NCBI GenBank assembly: GCA_016794625.1
Contig: JAEUGY010000112.1
Location: 62,001 to 126,000 of the forward strand
Length of the DNA stretch: 64,000 nt
Direction of reading: 5' to 3'
Source of the DNA: Opitutaceae bacterium
GTDB lineage: Bacteria > Verrucomicrobiota > Verrucomicrobiia > Opitutales > Opitutaceae
The translations under genes and the position numbers were made by a program. The notes below the pieces were generated by a model that was not told the origin of the DNA, made no database searches, and saw only the letters and a program-made list of their open reading frames with translations. This document shows positions 43,806 to 52,050 of the stretch, piece after piece. Numbering within the stretch: position 1 is the first letter of the stretch; every line of letters begins with the position of its first letter.

Positions 43806-45749
43806 CTAGATTGAGTAGTCTCCCGGGCGAATGTCATCCGCGGTCGTGGTTGTGGTCGCTCCCTCCACTTTTTCCCGCTTCCGATCATAGAAAATGCGGA
43901 CATCCGACTTAACGCCCAGTCCTCCGGACGACTGTTGCAGGAGATTGGAAGCCCGGAGCAAGGCCCGCTTCGTACTCATCGTGAGGTTGGCCTCCGCCGG
44001 GAAAACATTCTCGCGTCCGATCTTCTGCATCGCCCCGGAGCGTACCAGCACGCGTTCGACCTCTTCGTTGATGCCGCTGATCAGCAGGTGACGCTTGGTC
44101 CGTTGTAGATATTCGTGGAGCTGGAGCAGTGACATCACCGAAGTCGCATCCAGATGTCGCGCATTCTTCATCCGCAGAATCACCACCTTGATCTGGTCGT
44201 CATCCGCCAGATAGCGGACCTGCTCCTGAAACAAGTCGGCGGCGCCGAAAAAGAGTTCGCCCTCGACGTGGACAATCGAGATCGCCGAGTTTCGCCGCTC
44301 CTTCTTATTCTCCAGTTCCGCCAGCTGGCCTGCCTCATTGAATCCGTATTCGACCAAGGACGGAGCGCTCGCCTTGCGAAGAAACAAGGCAAGAGAAACG
44401 CCGATGCCAACGTACACCGCGGTGTCCAACTCAAGGAAGAGGGCGGCCACCAGCGTAATCCAAAATACGACCGCATCCGAACGCGTGGCGCGGCGCGTGA
44501 TACGAATCTGCTCAAAATTGATCAGACGAATCGCGACCAGAATCAAATAGGCCGCCAGCGCAGCAATCGGAATGTAATTTATCGCCGCCGCACTGACGCT
44601 GATAATGGCCAGAACGATCACGCTGGAAATGATGGAGGCTGCCTGGGTCGCCCCGCCCGCCTGATAGCTGACCGCACTGCGGACAAACGACGAAGATCCC
44701 GGCATGGCACCAAATGCCGTCGCGGCAATATTGCCCGCGCCCATCGCGACGAGCTCCTGATTGGCGTTCACTTTCTGACCCGAACGCGCCGCCATGGTCT
44801 TCGAGATCGAGATGGTCTCAAGCATGCCGAGGATCGCTGCCGCCAGCGCCACGCTCGCCAGCTGCGGAACGAGCTCGAGCCCCGCTTCATTCGTGGGAAA
44901 TCCGACAAAAAGCGGCATCTGTCCGCCGACCTCCCCGGCATCCTTGACCATGGGAACATGAAACGCCGCGAGATTATAAGAGATCGACAGGACGCCGAAC
45001 ACCCCCAGCACAATCAATCCTTCCGGCCAGGTTGGCCGGAGCCGACGCAGCAAAATCATGAGGAGCAAACTCGCGATTCCCACACCGGCCGTCATCGGGT
45101 TCAGGTCAAAGCGGACCACGCTCCCCAACACATGACGAATTGTCCCCGGAAGACTGACATCGGGCGCCCGGCCCAGGCCCAGCAAATTCCCCACCTGCCC
45201 CATCCCAATCAAGACGCCCACCGCGGTCCCGTAGCCAACAATGACCGTGCGTGAAATGAAGTGGGTGAGGTTACCCAACTTGAAGAAACCGGCCGCCAGC
45301 TGGATGGTCCCCATCATGAATCCCACGACGAGTACCTTCTGCAACGAGGTCAGGGGGATGTCGCTGACCGTGAGCAATGCCCCCGCGAGGATGATCGAGA
45401 TGGTATTGGTGGGACCAAAAACCAAGTGATAAGAGGTGCTGAAGACCGCGCAAACCGCAGCACCCACGATCGCCGTCGCCAATACGGCCTGCACCGGCAA
45501 TCCCACGACCAACGCAAAGCCCACGGCCTGAGGGATCGTCACGATCGCAATCATCACGGCCGCATAGGCGTCCGCGCGCAGCTTCTGCCACGAATAGCTG
45601 TGGAGCTCCCGCCAAAAGGGCGGGACCGGATCGTAGCGCAGGTAGTCCGCTACGTCGTTCAGTCCATCCACGGCATCATGCAGGACGCGTCCAGCGGCCC
45701 GCTCTGCACGTTTCGGGAAAAGCACCCGCCTTGCCTGTCGCCACCACAT
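43806..45749 (-). CDS. SulP-family anion transporter with STAS domain
   Basis: This 647-residue membrane protein belongs to SLC26/SulP, which moves sulfate, bicarbonate or other anions. About ten to twelve hydrophobic segments lie between residues 65 and 480, including VTIPQAVGFALVVGLPVQA and VFGPTNTISIILAGALL. A cytoplasmic STAS domain (about 490-620) follows: ISIVHVEGELFFGAADLFQ and RMKNARHLDATSVMSLLQLH. The STAS serine that is phosphorylated in anti-sigma antagonists is replaced by Ala-Thr-Ser. The substrate is undetermined. ATG 45749 is chosen over TTG 45761. A perfect inverted repeat lies 36-63 bases upstream. Confidence 0.88.
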   Translation of the reverse strand: MWWRQARRVLFPKRAERAAGRVLHDAVDGLNDVADYLRYDPVPPFWRELHSYSWQKLRADAYAAVMIAIVTIPQAVGFALVVGLPVQAVLATAIVGAAVCAVFSTSYHLVFGPTNTISIILAGALLTVSDIPLTSLQKVLVVGFMMGTIQLAAGFFKLGNLTHFISRTVIVGYGTAVGVLIGMGQVGNLLGLGRAPDVSLPGTIRHVLGSVVRFDLNPMTAGVGIASLLLMILLRRLRPTWPEGLIVLGVFGVLSISYNLAAFHVPMVKDAGEVGGQMPLFVGFPTNEAGLELVPQLASVALAAAILGMLETISISKTMAARSGQKVNANQELVAMGAGNIAATAFGAMPGSSSFVRSAVSYQAGGATQAASIISSVIVLAIISVSAAAINYIPIAALAAYLILVAIRLINFEQIRITRRATRSDAVVFWITLVAALFLELDTAVYVGIGVSLALFLRKASAPSLVEYGFNEAGQLAELENKKERRNSAISIVHVEGELFFGAADLFQEQVRYLADDDQIKVVILRMKNARHLDATSVMSLLQLHEYLQRTKRHLLISGINEEVERVLVRSGAMQKIGRENVFPAEANLTMSTKRALLRASNLLQQSSGGLGVKSDVRIFYDRKREKVEGATTTTTADDIRPGDYSI

Positions 45750-45784
45750 TGCCCCAATCAATCGGAGCGGCGAACCACGCCAAG

Positions 45785-45812
45785 TTAATTCCTACAAAAA
45801 TTTAGGAATTAA
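45785..45812 (-). promoter_or_regulatory. Perfect inverted repeat upstream of the SulP gene
   Basis: Ten-base arms TTAATTCCTA and TAGGAATTAA are separated by eight bases. The site is AT-rich in a GC-rich genome and lies 36-63 bases before the SulP start. On the minus strand a TTAATC ... TAAATT pair 16 bases apart overlaps it, so it could be an operator covering a promoter -10 box. The lack of a T-run and its position before a start argue against a terminator. Confidence 0.5.
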
Positions 45813-45897
45813 AACCCAGTGATTAAGTGGGAATAACAGAATCTCTCGAATGACAAGGCGATGAAGAAGTGGCGACTCATCGCTTGCCGGCGATGGT

Positions 45898-46824
45898 TTA
45901 GGCTTCGATGCCAAGTTTCTCGAGAATACGGTGCAAGTCGTCATTGCCCGCGTAACTGATAACGATCTTGCCCTTCTTGGGTGCATGTTGAAGCGAGACG
46001 CGCGCTCCAAGGTGGGAAACCAGCTTCTTCTCGATGCTTGCGATCGCGGCGGATTCGACCGCGGGCACGGATCGACCCGGCGGGTGGGATGCGCCTGCAA
46101 TCTGTGGCTTGCGTGAGTCCACCAAACGCTCCGTCCCCCGCACGCTCAGCCCTTCTTCAATCACGCGCCGCGCCAGAACCGCACGCTGAGCGGCATCCTC
46201 GACCCCCAATAGAACCTTGGCGTGTCCAACCGAGAGCAGCCCTTTGCCGAGATACCCCTGGAGTTCGCCGTCGAGCAGCAACAGGCGCAGGGAGTTCGCC
46301 ACGGTCGCCCGTCCCTTGCCGACTCGCTCCGAGGCTGCCTCCTGCGTCAGGTCGAAGTCCCGGATCAGGCTCGCATAGCCGTAAGCCTCCTCAATCGGAT
46401 TGAGCCCTTCCCGCTGCAGATTCTCGATCAATCCCAAAGCCGCCGAAGAGGCGTTGCTCGCCTCGACGATCCGCGCCGGGATGGTCTTGATTTTGAGCAA
46501 CTGAAACGCACGCCAGCGCCGTTCTCCGGCGACAAGTTGGTACTTTTCGCCCACCTTTCTGACCACGATGGGCTGCAGGAGTCCCTCGCTCCGGATACTT
46601 TCGGCCAGCTCCTGCAACTGGTCCGGGGAGATCTCGCGGCGCGCCTGATAGGGACTGGCTTCGATCGCCGAAACGCTGATCTCCACGAAACCGGCGGACG
46701 GAGCGGGTCCCGACGGGCGCGCCTCAGCGGCGGAAGGAGCGTTGGGTTTGGCGACGACTTTGGGAGCGGCGGCCGCGATCAGGCCACCAAGGCCACGGCC
46801 GAGACGAGATTTGGGAGCTGCCAT
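45898..46824 (-). CDS. parB: ParB chromosome-partitioning protein
   Basis: ParB binds parS sites, slides as a CTP-dependent clamp and works with ParA to segregate origins. This 308-residue protein has the N-terminal SRLGRGLGGLI box, the CTP-binding GERRWRAFQLL and ENLQREGLNPIEEA motifs, the helix-turn-helix LTQEAASERVGKGRATVANSLRL, and a C-terminal dimer domain (GKIVISYAGNDDLHRIL). A Pro/Ala linker follows the N-terminal box. No parA is adjacent; the gene upstream, six bases away, is a LysM protein. No consensus parS site was noticed in the window. Confidence 0.93.
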   Translation of the reverse strand: MAAPKSRLGRGLGGLIAAAAPKVVAKPNAPSAAEARPSGPAPSAGFVEISVSAIEASPYQARREISPDQLQELAESIRSEGLLQPIVVRKVGEKYQLVAGERRWRAFQLLKIKTIPARIVEASNASSAALGLIENLQREGLNPIEEAYGYASLIRDFDLTQEAASERVGKGRATVANSLRLLLLDGELQGYLGKGLLSVGHAKVLLGVEDAAQRAVLARRVIEEGLSVRGTERLVDSRKPQIAGASHPPGRSVPAVESAAIASIEKKLVSHLGARVSLQHAPKKGKIVISYAGNDDLHRILEKLGIEA

Positions 46825-46830
46825 TTTGGT

Positions 46831-47397
46831 TTATTTTCCGCCGGGGATAAAAAGCACCTGACCGACCTGAATCTTCGATGGATCAGTCAACTTGTTCGCG
46901 TTGATGATATCCTGAACTCGAGCTCCGGTCTTTTTCGCAATCGTGGCCAGAGTCTCACCCTTCTGTACAGTGTAACTCACGCCTTCCTTGGGAAATTCCT
47001 CCGAGAAAACCGGCGGAGTCCGGCTGGCCTGATTCCGGGCCATCGTCTGCAATGCCAGGTCCGTCTGCTGAGCGAGCCGGTCTATCTGCTTTCCCACCAC
47101 CTCAAGCGTTTCCGCGCGCGATGCCACCAAAGCCGACTTCAGCGCCCGGTTCACATCGGCGATCGTCTCATTCACCTGGGCCACCGTCGCAAAGGTCTTC
47201 GCCGCCGCGTCGACCTGCGCCTTCAGGAGTGCATTTTCACGCTCCAGCTGCTCGACGCGGAGCGACAATTCACCCACCCGTTGGACCGCGAGCCGCACAT
47301 CCTCCCGCAGGTTGGCAAACTCGACATTGGACTGCCCCCACACGCTCGCGCCAGCGCCCAGCAGGAGGAAGAGTAAACAACGCATGCGTCGCATCAT
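46831..47397 (-). CDS. Exported LysM-domain coiled-coil protein
   Basis: This 188-residue protein has a signal peptide (MRRMRCLLFLLLGAGASVWG), a coiled-coil middle (about 28-120; REDVRLAVQRVGELSLRVEQ) and a C-terminal LysM domain (about 140-186; YTVQKGETLATIAKKTGARV and KIQVGQVLFIPG). LysM binds peptidoglycan, so the protein is probably periplasmic and wall-associated. It lies six bases upstream of parB and is likely co-transcribed with it. ATG 47397, 47394 or 47385 could be the start. Confidence 0.85.
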   Translation of the reverse strand: MMRRMRCLLFLLLGAGASVWGQSNVEFANLREDVRLAVQRVGELSLRVEQLERENALLKAQVDAAAKTFATVAQVNETIADVNRALKSALVASRAETLEVVGKQIDRLAQQTDLALQTMARNQASRTPPVFSEEFPKEGVSYTVQKGETLATIAKKTGARVQDIINANKLTDPSKIQVGQVLFIPGGK

Positions 47398-47484
47398 GTC
47401 GAAATGGCCTTAAGAAAACAAGCGGTGGTTTGTTTCGGTTGATGGCAAGTCGACCCGGAGAGTCCTCGCCGCGCGAATACCCGA

Positions 47485-48525
47485 TCAGGGGTCGAGTGGC
47501 TTGTGGGAAAACGGCACGGACGAAACCAGCGCAGGCATGGGAACGGACGGAATCACCCAACCTTCCGGCACCCGAAAACCACGGAGAAATTCCTCGGCGG
47601 AAAGCATGCGGCCCCCCGGACGCTGCAACCGGCGCAAGCGCACGGACCCGCGACCACAAATCACCCGGACGGCACCTCCCGCGGCCAAGACCACCGAGCC
47701 GGGAGGCTGGGCGCGCCCACCGTGGTCGGGCGGCGCCGTGTCAACCTGGGCCAACCCCAGCTTGATCTGAATCCCCCCCAAATCCACGGAGCAGGCTGGC
47801 CAGGGGTACAACCCGTTGATCCGGGCGGCCACGTCGGCCGCCTCGGCCGTGAAATCAAGGACACCATCCGACTTCAACAGTCTCCGGCAATAGGTCGCCA
47901 ATCCGTGCGCCTGTTCTGTGAACACCAGCGTACCGGCCGCCAAACGCGGCAGGTTGCGCTGCAGCAGGTGAACACTGCAGGCCGCGAGGCGCTGCTCGAC
48001 CTCGTAGGCGGTGTCATCCGGCCCGATCAGGGTCGTTTCCACATCCGCCACCGGTCCGGCATCAAGCGCGCGCACAATCCGCATCAAGGTCACGCCTGTC
48101 TTCACCTCGCCGGCGGCAATGGCGGTCTGGATCGGCGATGCGCCCCGAAAACGCGGCAAGATCGAGGTATGGAGGTTGAGCGTGCCCAACCGGGGCACGC
48201 CAATGAACGCGTCGCGCAAGATGTGTCCGTAGGCCATCACGAGCGACACGTCGGGCTGCCAGGTTTCGAGGACGCGTTGGCTCGCCTCATCGACTTTCTG
48301 GGGTTGGTGGACGGGAAGCCCCAGACCGATAGCCCAGGTCTTGATCGCATTGGCGGCGAGCTGCTGTCCGCGCCCGGACGGCCGGTCAGGCTGGGTGAAT
48401 ACACCCACCAGCTCAATCCCGCTCTGCACGTCTCGCGCCATCCATTCCAGGAAGGGAAGGGCGATCGGGTCTGAACCCAGGAATGCGACGCGAAGTCGCC
48501 GCGAGGCAGGCGGCAGGGAATTCAC
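47485..48525 (-). CDS. fmt: Methionyl-tRNA formyltransferase
   Basis: Fmt formylates initiator Met-tRNA using 10-formyl-tetrahydrofolate. This 346-residue protein has a Rossmann N-terminal domain starting RVAFLGSDPIALPFLEW, the active-site region GTLNLHTSILPRFRGASPIQTAI (about residue 115), and VTLMRIVRALDAGPV. The C-terminal OB-like domain holds LYPWPACSVDLGG and VLAAGGAVRVICG. A deformylase (def) is not beside it as in many bacteria. It is 40 bases downstream of der on the same strand. Confidence 0.93.
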   Translation of the reverse strand: MNSLPPASRRLRVAFLGSDPIALPFLEWMARDVQSGIELVGVFTQPDRPSGRGQQLAANAIKTWAIGLGLPVHQPQKVDEASQRVLETWQPDVSLVMAYGHILRDAFIGVPRLGTLNLHTSILPRFRGASPIQTAIAAGEVKTGVTLMRIVRALDAGPVADVETTLIGPDDTAYEVEQRLAACSVHLLQRNLPRLAAGTLVFTEQAHGLATYCRRLLKSDGVLDFTAEAADVAARINGLYPWPACSVDLGGIQIKLGLAQVDTAPPDHGGRAQPPGSVVLAAGGAVRVICGRGSVRLRRLQRPGGRMLSAEEFLRGFRVPEGWVIPSVPMPALVSSVPFSHKPLDP

Positions 48526-48565
48526 GAGATCAGCAGCACCTCAAGGGTTGAGGACGGTGTGGCGA

Positions 48566-50083
48566 TCAATCCTCGATCGTCTCATTCTGAGGCAGATTTT
48601 CGAGCAGCTTCTGCCGGTTTCTCGGGCTGCGCCGCGCACTCTTGGCCTCCCGATCGGGGGCGGAATCCGGAGCACTGACCTGACGTCCGCTGCCTCGCGA
48701 ATCGCGTTCCTTGCCAACGAGGTCAAACAGCACCGGGCATCCGGCCAGTTCAAACTCGTTGACGACTCCCGCTTCGAGGTAACGTCGGTAGCTTTCGGTG
48801 AGCTTCTCCTCACGGTTGCAGAAAAGCTTGATGCGGAACGGACGGTTGCCGGTCTGCGTCGCATAATAGATTCGGAACCGTCTGCCCCCGATCGCAGGGG
48901 GAGGATTCCGCTCGGCCAGATAACCGAGAACGTCATTGAGCTTCGCGGTCGGGAGCTTTCGGTCGAGCTCCCGGTGGAGGCGAACCGCCGCGTTCAGCAT
49001 GCGATCCACTTCGTATCCACTCATCGCTGATACGAAGATCAAGGGGGAGCCCGGGGTGAAAAAGAGCCGCTCAAACAGCGCCTTCTCGTACTTCTGGCGG
49101 TAATCCCGCTCACTCTCGTACCCCTGGATGCCCAGGGGGTCCTTGAACGCCTGATGCACAAGGTCCCACTTGTTCACCACCACGACGATGGGCTTGTGCT
49201 CCTTCACCGCCTCACCCGCAATCGCCTTGTCCTGCTGCGTGACTCCGTCGAGTGCATCAAGGACGAGAAAAACGACGTCGGTGTTCTTGATCGCATCGAG
49301 CGAGCGCAGGCGCGAGAAGTACTCGACCGGCGAGGCCAGCTTGGTCTGGGCCCGGATGCCCGCGGTATCGATCAGACGGAACGGATGCTGTTTTCCATCA
49401 CGCCCCTTGAACTCAAACGGAATCTCCACCGCATCGCGGGTCGTTCCGGGCGTGGGACTCACAATGAGACGATCGCTTTGGAGCAGGCGATTGCTGAGGG
49501 AGGACTTCCCGACATTCGGTCGTCCGATAAAACACACGCAAAGCGGATCGGCCGCCGTTTTTTCACTGGCCTCTTCACTCTCGGGCGGACCGAGTCGGCG
49601 CAAGACCTCGTCTCGCAGCTCTCCTTCTCCGCGACCGTGCTCCGCCGACACATACACGGGTTCGCCAAGTCCGAGTCGATGCACCTGACCGGTTTCAATC
49701 TTCTCCTCACCAAAATCCGCCTTGTTGACGACCAGAATGACGTTCTTTCGCGTGCGACGCAGGCGCGCCGCGATGGTCTCATCCATCGGCGTGACCCCTT
49801 CGAGGCCGTCCAGCACGAAGACGATCACATCCGCGGCTTCAATCGCGAAGTCCACCTGTTGTTCGGAGGCTCGAATCAGTTCACGCGACGATTCGCCGCC
49901 CTTCAGCCCCAAGCCTCCGGTATCGAGCAAGGTGAAGGCACCATCGGCAATCTGCGCCGTGAGCACATCGCGGGTGACGCCCGGCTGATCGTGGACAATG
50001 GAAATGCGCTTGCGGGCAAGCCGGTTGAAGAGGCGGCTCTTTCCGACATTGGGACGACCAACGATGGCAACAGTGCGGGACAT
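48566..50083 (-). CDS. der: Ribosome-assembly GTPase Der (EngA)
   Basis: Der is an essential double-GTPase for 50S subunit maturation. This 505-residue protein has two G domains: the first starts VAIVGRPNVGKSRLFNRLA with DTGGL and NKAD, the second starts VCFIGRPNVGKSSLSNRLL with DTAGI and NKWD. A KH-like domain follows (about 365-445; RIYYATQTGNRPFRIKLFCN). The last 50 or so residues are a charged Arg/Ser/Asp-rich tail longer than the E. coli form (490 residues). Its start lies 108 bases past the preceding aminotransferase, with a terminator between. Confidence 0.95.
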   Translation of the reverse strand: MSRTVAIVGRPNVGKSRLFNRLARKRISIVHDQPGVTRDVLTAQIADGAFTLLDTGGLGLKGGESSRELIRASEQQVDFAIEAADVIVFVLDGLEGVTPMDETIAARLRRTRKNVILVVNKADFGEEKIETGQVHRLGLGEPVYVSAEHGRGEGELRDEVLRRLGPPESEEASEKTAADPLCVCFIGRPNVGKSSLSNRLLQSDRLIVSPTPGTTRDAVEIPFEFKGRDGKQHPFRLIDTAGIRAQTKLASPVEYFSRLRSLDAIKNTDVVFLVLDALDGVTQQDKAIAGEAVKEHKPIVVVVNKWDLVHQAFKDPLGIQGYESERDYRQKYEKALFERLFFTPGSPLIFVSAMSGYEVDRMLNAAVRLHRELDRKLPTAKLNDVLGYLAERNPPPAIGGRRFRIYYATQTGNRPFRIKLFCNREEKLTESYRRYLEAGVVNEFELAGCPVLFDLVGKERDSRGSGRQVSAPDSAPDREAKSARRSPRNRQKLLENLPQNETIED

Positions 50084-50112
50084 GGTAGACAGGGATCTGC
50101 TCGAGACACGCT

Positions 50113-50135
50113 GATCAAAACCGCGTTTGCGCGGT
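50113..50135 (-). terminator. Hairpin between the Lrp-aminotransferase operon and der
   Basis: Six-base arms ACCGCG / CGCGGT with loop TTTG lie 57 bases past the end of the aminotransferase gene. Read on the minus strand the hairpin is followed by TTTTGATC, a short T tract. It would separate the Lrp/aminotransferase operon from der. Confidence 0.55.
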
Positions 50136-50191
50136 GATCGTCGGTCGTCAGGCTTAGGTCACACCATCAGGTCCCGACGCGCTCAGTACAA

Positions 50192-51373
50192 TCAGCTTCG
50201 TCGCGATGAGAGGAAACGATCGATGCGATCACAGGCGACGCCAATCTGCTCATAGCTGGTCGCGAAGCAGGCCCGAACGTGTCCGCGGCCATTCTCGCCA
50301 AAGGCGATTCCAGGCACCACGGCCACCTTCTCCCGCTCCAGCAAGCCGACTGCAAAATCCCGTTCCGTCAATCCGGTCGCACGTACGTCCGGAAAGGCGT
50401 AAAACGATCCCCGAGGAAGATGACAGGTAAGTCCTAACTCATTGAAGCGACGAACAATAAGGTCACGACGACGGTGATACTGTTCACGCATCTTGAGCAC
50501 TCCCTCCCAACCTCGCGTCAGTGCTTCGAGGGCACCTTCCTGGGCAATGATGGAGGCACACATCATGGCGTATTGGTGCACCTTCATCATCGCATCGATG
50601 AGTACGGCCGGACCGCACGCATAACCGATGCGCCATCCCGTCATGGCGAAAGCCTTGGAAAAGCCGTGCAGGAACACCGTCCGTTCCGCCATGCCCGGCA
50701 AGCTGGCAATGCTCACGTGGGTGCCTTCGAACGTGAGTTCCGAGTAGATCTCGTCACTCAGGACAAGGAGGTCCTTCTCCCGGCAGAATTCTGCGATCTT
50801 TTCCAGCTGCTCCCGATTGCAGGTCCCTCCGGTGGGATTGCAGGGCAGGTTGAGCATCAAAATCTTCGCGCCCGGCTGCCAGGCGGCCCGCAGGGCCTCT
50901 GCGGTCAGCGCGAATCCATCCTTGGCAAAGGTAGGGACCGCAATCCCCACTCCGTGGACCAGTGTAATGCTCGGATGGTAGGATACGTAGCACGGCTGGT
51001 GAAACATCACCTTGTCCCCAGGATTGCAAAAGGCCCGAAAGGCCAGATCGAGGGCCTCGGATACGCCCACCGTAACAATGACTTGATCCTCGGGTCGATA
51101 GTGCACGGAAAAGTGTTCCGCGACGTAGGTCGAGATGGCCTTGCGCAACTCGAGCAAACCGAGATTCGAGGTGTAATACGTCTTTCCCCGTTCCAGCGCG
51201 AAAATAGCGGCCTCGCGCACGTGCCACGGCGTCACAAAATCGGGCTCACCCACGCCCAATGAAATCACGTCCTGCCCCTTCATTTTTGCCACCAGTTCAA
51301 AGAAGTCGCGGATGCCACTTCTCGGGAGCGTGGCAATGTGGCCCGCGACCCAACGCTGAGAATTGTCGCTCAT
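50192..51373 (-). CDS. Class I/II aminotransferase, paired with an Lrp regulator
   Basis: This 393-residue PLP enzyme has SLGVGEPDFVTPWHVREAA, MLNLPCNPTGGTCN, LVLSDEIYSELTF and the PLP Lys in LHGFSKAFAMTGWRIGY, with Arg in HVRACFATSYE. It belongs to the Ib-like group that includes alanine and aromatic transaminases. The adjacent Lrp gene (23 bases upstream) mirrors the alaR-alaT pair of Bacillus subtilis, so alanine synthesis is a fair guess. It differs clearly from the aspC-like protein at 39782. Confidence 0.87.
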   Translation of the reverse strand: MSDNSQRWVAGHIATLPRSGIRDFFELVAKMKGQDVISLGVGEPDFVTPWHVREAAIFALERGKTYYTSNLGLLELRKAISTYVAEHFSVHYRPEDQVIVTVGVSEALDLAFRAFCNPGDKVMFHQPCYVSYHPSITLVHGVGIAVPTFAKDGFALTAEALRAAWQPGAKILMLNLPCNPTGGTCNREQLEKIAEFCREKDLLVLSDEIYSELTFEGTHVSIASLPGMAERTVFLHGFSKAFAMTGWRIGYACGPAVLIDAMMKVHQYAMMCASIIAQEGALEALTRGWEGVLKMREQYHRRRDLIVRRFNELGLTCHLPRGSFYAFPDVRATGLTERDFAVGLLEREKVAVVPGIAFGENGRGHVRACFATSYEQIGVACDRIDRFLSSRRS

Positions 51374-51396
51374 AAGGATACGTTAATCGGCCGGAC

Positions 51397-51885
51397 TTAG
51401 GGCGCCACGGTCAAACGGGTGCTCGGCGAATCCTCCCGCTCCAGCAGGAAGCCCTGTTCCTTGTAACAGCGAAGCATGAAGTGCGTGGAGGTGGAAAGAA
51501 CCCCCTCAATGGTCGAAAGCTTCTCCGACACAAAGCCCGCCACTTTCTGCAACGAACTTCCTCGGACAAACACCAAGAGATCGTAGCCTCCGGACATCAG
51601 GTAGGCGGACTCCACTTCGTCGAATCGACTGATCCTCTCCGCGAGTCGGTTGAATCCCCCGCCCCGCTCCGGCGTGATCTTCACCTCAATCACGGCGCGA
51701 ACCGCCCCCGCAGCCTCGCCCTCTCCGGACAAGTCGAGCACCGGACGCCACCCCAGGAAGATCCGATCCTTCTTCAACTGCTCGAGCTGGCGGTCGACTT
51801 CCTCCGTCGACAATCCAAGCACGTGCGACATCTGCGCGGTGGAGAGGCTACTTCCTTCGGTTAACAGCTTGAGAACAGGATTCAT
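51397..51885 (-). CDS. Lrp/AsnC-family transcriptional regulator
   Basis: This 162-residue protein has an N-terminal winged helix (about 1-55; LSTAQMSHVLGLSTEEVDRQL) and a C-terminal RAM ligand domain (about 65-150; VRAVIEVKITPERGGGF, EVESAYLMSGGYDLLVFVRG). Lrp proteins sense amino acids and bind DNA as oligomers. It sits directly upstream of an aminotransferase gene with a 23-base gap, so it likely autoregulates that operon. It is divergent from argA, which it could also affect. Confidence 0.9.
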   Translation of the reverse strand: MNPVLKLLTEGSSLSTAQMSHVLGLSTEEVDRQLEQLKKDRIFLGWRPVLDLSGEGEAAGAVRAVIEVKITPERGGGFNRLAERISRFDEVESAYLMSGGYDLLVFVRGSSLQKVAGFVSEKLSTIEGVLSTSTHFMLRCYKEQGFLLEREDSPSTRLTVAP

Positions 51886-52004
51886 GGCTCAGGACATGCT
51901 CGCAGAGTTTGAAAGCAGGAATCCACCTAATTCTTTTGGGCGACTCGCAGCGGCCGACCGCTCCCACAAGCACAGATCATCTGGGATCACGGCAAACCAA
52001 CCTA

Positions 52005-52034
52005 TTGACGGACAGTGTTGGGAGCGACGATACT
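52005..52034 (+). promoter_or_regulatory. Candidate promoter of argA
   Basis: TTGACG (52005-52010) and GATACT (52029-52034) are 18 bases apart in the spacer between the Lrp gene and argA. Transcription would start about 10 bases before ATG 52051. This supports ATG 52051 rather than an in-frame upstream start at 52015. Confidence 0.45.
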
Positions 52035-52050
52035 GGGCGACCTTCCCTCG

